Source of the DNA: Hydractinia symbiolongicarpus
Lineage: Eukaryota; Cnidaria; Hydrozoa; Anthoathecata; Hydractiniidae
Reading direction: 5' to 3'
DNA: 64,000 bases
Assembly (NCBI RefSeq): GCF_029227915.1
Contig: NC_079876.1
Span: 18,908,001 to 18,972,000 of the forward strand
Of the stretch, positions 58,399 through 64,000 are shown piece after piece. Within the stretch, counting starts at the first letter, position 1. Every line of letters starts with the position of its first letter. The position numbers were made by a program, and so were the translations under genes. Below the pieces are notes generated by a model. The model made no database searches and had not been told where the DNA came from. It saw only the letters and a list, made by a program, of their open reading frames with translations.

Positions 58399-60150
58399 TG
58401 CACACAAAAATGAACACCAGAAAGAGAAGCTCTCTACCGAAATGCTAGAAACGATTACAAGAAAACTTTAAAAACCAAGAAAGCATCCGTCATTAAAAAA
58501 TCCTTGAGGTCGAAAAATACCAAGGAGGTGTGGAAAACAATCCACAAGATACTTAAACCAGCAACGAAACGGATCAAAATACATCCGAGTGACTTCAACA
58601 AATACTACACGAACCTTGCAGCTGAACTTTGCAACAAAGTAAATGAACCGTTCGATCAAAATCACTTCATAAATAACCTTCGGATTGATCAGAGAAACGA
58701 CGCTTTTGTTCTGCAACATACAAACTTTTCTTAAGTGAAGAGAATCATTACCAGTCCCGGGAACGACTGCTCCACCGGATACGACCAAATACCAGTAAAA
58801 TTCCTGAAACCAGTTACTGACAATATTACGTCACCTATTGTCCACATCATTAACAATTCCATCGACCAACAGATCTTTCCTGACAGCTGGAAAACAGCGC
58901 GAGTCTGCCCAATACCAAAGGTTGACAACCCGCTGCATCTGAAGGACTACAGGCCAATCTCCATTCTGCCAGTACTGTCAAAGGTCTACGAAAAGGTGAT
59001 TTTGCATCAGCTCAACGAGCACATTTAACGAACAGCCATCTACAACAACACACAATCAGATTTCAGAAAAGGACACTCAACCACCACAATTCTCTTAAAA
59101 TTCAGAGACGAAATCTAAAAAGCCTTAAACAGAAAAGAGGTTACAGCAGCAGTATTAATTGATTACTCAAAAGCATTTGACACTAATGACCACCGTATTT
59201 TGTTACAAAAACTCGCTGCTTTAAACTTTGACAAAAGCACGATCAAAATCCTATCGAGCTATCTTGCTAACAGGAAGCAGTTCGTACAAATTGACGACAA
59301 AACATCATCTTACCTTCCCATATGCTTTGGCGTTTTGGGTCCTGTTCTTTATAACATCTACGTAACCGAGTTACCTACAAATATTCAGTCTGAATCCATC
59401 CAGTACGCTGATGACACAACAATTCACAGATCATGCAAAGTCGATGATATTTCTCGTACTATACAAAGTCTCGAATCCGACATCCAATCACTTTCGCAAT
59501 GGGTAGTTGAAAACAGTCTTGTATTCAACAGTGATAAACTGAAAGCAATTGTATTCTCCTCGTCCAGAATGAAACAAACAAAAGAGAAGAGCTACCTTAT
59601 TCGATCCAAAGGTAGATCCATTCCACAAGAACAATCTGCAAAGCTACTAGGTGTAAAGGTCAATAAGCATCTAGCTTGGACAGAACAAGTTAACTCTCTT
59701 CTCAAGTCAGTATATGGTACCCTTCGAGCACTTAAAAGCTTCAAACGGTACACGCCGTATAAGGTACGTAAATTCTTAGCAGAAGCTCTCATCCTATCGA
59801 TTCTCAAGTATGGTAACGTTGTGTATGGAAGATCTCCAATCTACCTTCAAACACGGTTACAGCGGCTTCAAAACTGTGCTGCTGGATACGTTCTTGGTCG
59901 TCACGCCAAGCTTCCTGAAGTATTGTCCCTCAATTGGTTGCCAATTCGAGAAAACATTGATTTTAATGTCGTTAAACTGGCGTTACGCCAAGCTTCCTGA
60001 AGTATTGTCCCTCAATTGGTTGCTAATTCGAAAAAACATTGATTTTAATGTCGTTAAACTGGTGTATCGTGCGCTTAACGACGAGCTTTGGCTAGGTTAC
60101 CTCAAACTAAAAAATCTTCTGCGTTTGCAAAATTTCGATAACTCATGATT
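58399..60150 (+). pseudogene. Jockey/CR1-like LINE reverse transcriptase relic
   Basis: Readable in two main frames with stops. Blocks are GYDQIPVKFLKP, WKTARVCPIPK, YRPISILPVLSKVYEKVI, VLIDYSKAFDTNDH, then LGPVLYNIYV, catalytic YADDTTIH and LLGVKVNKHLAWTEQV. The usual GVPQGSILGP block reads GVLGP, so five residues around the conserved PQGSI are deleted. It lies inside a PIF/Harbinger unit. Inactive. Confidence 0.82.
59903..60066 (+). repeat. 82-bp tandem duplication in the LINE relic
   Basis: Two copies starting ACGCCAAGCTTCCTGAAG at 59903 and 59985, with a few differences. It occurred after the LINE lost function, or helped to break its 3' end. Confidence 0.88.
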
Positions 60151-60344
60151 CAGCCAAATTCCTTCGCTAAAAATTGCAAACAAGATGGCAGGAAACCAGC
60201 AGCTAGATGCCTGCACAAGGTTTATGCAAAATAAGCAATAACAACAGCTTTTGCAGCAATGACAGCTGTTCCTGCAGCAACAAAAACAACAAGTACAGCA
60301 GAGTGTAGTTACTGCAACAAACCATAGCGAATATGATGATGGTG

Positions 60345-61235
60345 GAATGAATGAATACATTCAAGAGTCCCTGGAAATTGCTCATACATTAAGAGAGCAG
60401 GCAAGACAGCATGAACAACAACAACAGCAAAATTCACTTGTAGTTTCTGATTTTTTTAGTCTTAGATTTGAAAATTATGACACAATTGATGATGAGTGTT
60501 TCGTAGAAGCTGTGAAGAAGTATAGATGTTTATGGGACACATCAAGTCGATCCTTCAGGGAGTTAAGCAGAAAAGCTAAAGCATGGAAAATTATTTCGTT
60601 GGAATTCAAAAAGTGGTAAATGTTAACTCATATATACAGTTACACTGTTATTATAGGATAAAATACTAAAGAGATATACAGAAGTACTTCTAACTCAGAA
60701 GTTTTTAGTTTTTAATTTTTTAGAAGCATTGAAAAAAAGATGGAAACGTTTGCATGATGGGTTTTATAAGTGCTTGAAAAAGATTGTTTACAGACTCGTA
60801 GTGGCGCAGCTGCAGGTAAAACACCAACTTGCCGATGCTTTGTACAGTTGCAGTTTCTGAGAGACAGTGTTAGTAATAAACCGACAGAAACAAATTTACT
60901 CAGAAGTAATTTTGTTACTTCTGAAACATTTGAAGACGATTCAATGCTTTCAGATACGTCCGAACCAACCAACTCCATTGACAACACCTTCTTTTGATTC
61001 TACACGTTCTGTTGGAAAACGAAAACGAAATAACATGGAACGGAAAGACCAAATAGACTTCATGCTTATCAATGCGTTAAGCAAAGAAAGTGACACGCGC
61101 ACCAGTAATAATGATGACAATATAGATGCAGACATGCTAATTTTGATAAGTATGGCACCTCCTTTAAGAAAATTACCACCAAAGAAAAACAGGCTTCTCA
61201 AAATTGAAATGCAGAATTTATTGATTATGAGATAA
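60345..61235 (+). pseudogene. MADF-BESS protein of a Harbinger element
   Basis: Exon 1 (to about 60619) has a Q-rich stretch and a MADF domain (FVEAVKKYRCLWDTSSRSFR, KAWKIISLEF). After a TTTTTTAG acceptor, exon 2 (from about 60724) continues ALKKRWKRLHDGFYKCLKK. The frames then change twice (about 60778, about 60970) before KRKRNN and a BESS-like ADMLILISMAPPLRKLPP. MADF proteins are the usual second gene of PIF/Harbinger elements and bind DNA. The frameshifts make it a pseudogene, or else exons have been mis-drawn. Confidence 0.65.
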
Positions 61236-61990
61236 CAAAAACAACAAGCTATAGTGATTCGACTAGTCTAATGACTCTTATTTTAAGTGGTAGAGGTTAA
61301 ACCCTCTAAAGATCTCTATGCAAAGCAAGATCACCCTTTTACAAGGATGGTCTGTACAACCAAGTTAATTGAAAAAGCAACCCTCTGGACAATACAAATA
61401 TTGCAACAACAAAACAAAAAAAACAACAACATTTATTGACATAAAACGTATATATATACAAATAAATAAAAACTATAAAAAGGGGGCAAACAACTACCTA
61501 TGCACCAGGACTTGTGAACCTGGCTTTACACGTGTTACGGGATCCCAAAACTCAACCTTACACAGGTGATTGATGCTTAGGACCAGCCTTGGTCAGGACC
61601 ACCCTGAAGTTACTGGGGTGATGTGCGTGGGCGTAAAACCACGAAGGTATGAAAGAGAAATTTCACACCCCCTTGCAGAGCTTCTTACAAGAATAACTAT
61701 GGGTACAGCAGGATAGTTAACCCTGTAGATCGGTAACCCTGTAGATCAAGTGAGCAAACTTGGCCTCCCTACCGGACTGGAGTAAAAAATGGGGTCGTCG
61801 CACCCAAAGACAAGACATAGTCGAAACCCCTTGCTATGCTTCTTATGATTACTCTATAAGAGAGTGAAGAATGAGCAAACTCTAGGTTAGTGTAGCGTAC
61901 TCTAGATTAGTGTACCGTACACTGCTTGAGACAGAAACAGCCGGGGTAATACAAAGATAACCCTCCTTCTTTTATGTGAATGTTAATCAG
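61236..61990. repeat. Repeat-rich stretch with internal copies
   Basis: No gene. Related units with CTTGC(A/T)(A/G)(A/T)GCTTCTTA recur at about 61670 and 61840. 61747-61860 resembles 63858-63965 (AGTGAGCAAACT..TGCCTCCCT, ACCCAAAGACAAGACA), in the same orientation. Repeat class unknown. Confidence 0.6.
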
Positions 61991-62005
61991 ACAATTTTTA
62001 CATTT

Positions 62006-62335
62006 TCACAAAAACAACACATACACAGAAGAGTTTTTTAAATCGGATGGTGCAACTCTAACAACTGCTTTATCGTCACATCTTAACCATGAGCCACAGC
62101 TGCGTTCTTTAATGAATGCCCAATAGTGACCTGCTCCTAGGGTGCCCGAATGAATAATAGTGGCAGCTAACGAATATTTGTTGTTAAATGATATGTCATC
62201 CGTTGGCTGAGAGCGAACTCTAAAAATGTCGTCATTTGAAGCAAGGCAGGTAACAAATTTGTTATTTTTTGGGGTTCTTCCATCAAGAAACGTAAACCTC
62301 TTCAGTTGGATAATTAGAATGTCTCCACACTGGGT
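62006..62335 (-). pseudogene. Ubiquitin-specific protease C-terminal half
   Basis: On the minus strand: GDILIIQLKRF, then NNKYSLAATIIHSGTLGAGH containing the catalytic histidine (GHYWAF), and RCDDKAV with the acidic residue, ending SSVYVLFL. This is the C-terminal half of a UCH/USP peptidase domain, with intact active-site His box. The frame is lost upstream where a Tc1-like sequence begins on the other strand. The Cys box is not in the window. It could be the last exon of a host gene disrupted by insertion, or a captured fragment. Confidence 0.75.
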
Positions 62336-62675
62336 GAAAACCGTTTCTACAGACATTCAAAGAGAGGCGGGCATACCTGAAGAAGAAATTAGCAACAAGA
62401 CTGTGAGGCGTGCTCCGAATCGCATAGGCTATCGTTTCAGCCGGTTCGTTGTAAAGGACAATTACTAGATTCAGACTTGAAAAGACGTTTGGAATTTGCA
62501 AAGCAATGCAAGAGGTTGCCGTGTAATTTTTGGAAAGAAGGCATATCGTTCTATTTGGACGGCACTGGGTGCACAAGACTAACCCTAGTTAGCACGCCAG
62601 AACCACAAGAAGACGAACGTGGAAAGAGAGAGGTGAAAGTTTGACGGAACACTGCACGGAAAAGGTAATAAAAAG
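62310..62675 (+). pseudogene. Tc1-like transposase fragment
   Basis: STDIQREAGIPEEEISNKTV and RIGYRFSRFVVK give the helix-turn-helix region. After a frame change LLDSDLKRRLEFAKQCKRL and FWKEGISFYLDGTG follow, with HKTNP in another frame. This matches Tc1-like transposases with an FYLDG catalytic block. Frameshifts and missing ends make it dead. It overlaps the place where the USP frame breaks. Confidence 0.65.
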
Positions 62676-64000
62676 GCCTTGCGGGCTTAAAGATTTCTCG
62701 TCCACTTCCATCGAACCTTCTGTACATTTTTTACAATTTAAAGTCAAAAATGTTCGTGAATATGGCCAAAAGTGAGGTCTTAGCCTGTCCTAAATTACAT
62801 CTTCACTATATATTCATACATATATATATATATGAAATGAGAACTTTAAAACATTATATCATGCTGAGGGTACAAAATATATTTAATAAACCTTTTTTTT
62901 TAAATTATCATATAGAGGGAAAATACTAAGAGGGTGAAATTTGCCATCGGGATGACAATGTAGGCTTTAGCTCATACATTTGAAACAAGCCAAACATTAA
63001 ATAGTTGATTGTTAATCTATTTAGTATCAATTAAGCATTTACTGAGAGTATATAGTGGCTGTTCACTTTTAGTTCATTTTTTCCAAGTTTCATCGACGAT
63101 ACGACAGCGTACAACCAGGTAAATCAGTGTTCGCAACAATGATCTAAAAACGCACTTCTTTCCTGCAACATGACGGAACAAATTCCAACATACGAGATCG
63201 ACAGTTGTCAACACCATTTTGTGTACATACTGGTGTATGAAACTAAAGCTTGTCCGAATTTAACAGTAAAACTTTGACTGCTTGTTCAGTTTCAATGAAG
63301 CTCTTTCCATCGCTATTGCATTGCAATGGTATTGGAATATGCATGTGGAACTATTGGATGAATTCAACAATGGTATTAAATTATGATTGAAGAACAAGGA
63401 CGTGTGTTGTATATGTGTTGTAGATATTCAAGAACCTCGGGGACGTCGTGCTGAGCAAAGATATTAAATGCACTTCCCTTCGCAGCTGAGATATGGTGTT
63501 TCATAGCACGCAAAAAATGGGAGGGATCAACTGGACTTCTAGAAACAGCCAAACTTTGAAAAACACCTACAAATGCTTCGCCTAACTTTGAGGTTGTTTA
63601 GATTACAGAAATGGCTTCTTTAACTTTTGGAAGGTTATAAAAACATTGTAAGATATGTTATTTACTTTATTTCACGACTTTTTCGTTTGTATTTTTACGC
63701 TGCAGTTAGACTGCATGTTTGTTTACAATTTTTACATTAAAATGAGGCTTCATGTTGTTTGTTTACATTTTAACATCAAAGTAAGGTTGTTTGTTGTTTG
63801 TTTACAACTTTTACATTAAAGTGAGACAACATCTAAAATGACTCAGGGCAGCAGGCAAAGTGAGCAAACTCTGCCTCCCTCTTGGACTGGGGCAACAAGT
63901 GGGACCGTCAAACCCAAAGACAAGACAAAAAGTCTAGCCCTCTTGCTATGCTTCTTACAGGATCTCAAGAGAGAGAAGGAGGTGACAAAACTCCTATATC
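62676..64000. other. Right end of window
   Basis: Apart from the possible USP exon (63376-63581) and the repeat at 63858-63965, I see no gene. A short (TA)n lies near 62822. Confidence 0.4.
63376..63581 (-). pseudogene. Possible N-terminal USP exon
   Basis: After a GTTAG acceptor on the minus strand the frame reads GEAFVGVFQSLAVSRSPVDP, FLRAMKHHISAAKG and NIFAQHDVPEVLEYLQHIYN. The F-x2-FAQHD-x-PE pattern matches the region of USPs that follows the Cys box. It lies on the same strand and upstream of the USP C-terminal half, so both may derive from one gene. No good donor is seen at its 3' end. Confidence 0.5.

Overview
The window looks like animal nuclear DNA, most likely from a cnidarian and possibly a hydrozoan. 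It is AT-rich, both main genes are split into many exons with GT-AG introns, and the mobile-element mix is cnidarian-like: Helitrons, a Penelope-like element, an IS3EU/integrase-type transposase, PIF/Harbinger with a MADF-BESS partner, a Polinton-type polymerase relic, and Tigger-like and Tc1-like pieces. The species assignment is inference.

About 490-26008 (+): one large receptor tyrosine kinase gene, cut at its 5' end by the window edge. I rebuilt 25 coding exons by hand. Their phases agree throughout and give 2,492 residues. The ectodomain has nine nidogen-like (NIDO) domains in tandem, of which the first is only half visible. Each NIDO is encoded by a two-exon cassette: a short exon A with a YPYG-type motif and a long exon B. 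Two fibronectin type III-like modules, one transmembrane helix, an FGFR-like tyrosine kinase with a complete catalytic motif set, and a short tail with a YNNL motif follow. Every ectodomain module starts and ends in phase 1. I do not know a described receptor family with this layout, and this is the main candidate for something new.

About 26.1-31.5 kb: a graveyard of mobile DNA. It holds a Polinton/Maverick-type protein-primed DNA polymerase relic, a near-perfect long hairpin, an unidentified coding-like relic and a Tigger/pogo-type transposase fragment.

About 32090-41260 (-): a complete seven-exon TRAF-like gene of 521 residues: C3HC4 RING, five TRAF-type zinc fingers, coiled coil, and a C-terminal region in which I cannot recognise a MATH domain. 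41.3-45.7 kb holds no gene I can support.

About 45.74-52.91 kb: a composite mobile region bounded by inverted arrays of a 30-bp repeat. Inside are an internally deleted integrase-type transposase, a 379-bp fresh tandem duplication, a 300-bp (TA)n tract and a Penelope-like reverse transcriptase with one stop and one frameshift.

About 53-64 kb: nested decayed elements. These are a DIRS/Ypsilon-like retroelement with a zinc knuckle and RT block, clustered Helitron ends, a PIF/Harbinger unit split by a Jockey/CR1-like LINE, and a broken ubiquitin-specific protease region entered by a Tc1-like element.

Nothing in the sequence ties the two intact genes together. A receptor kinase and a TRAF adaptor both act in membrane-proximal signalling, but their proximity may be chance.
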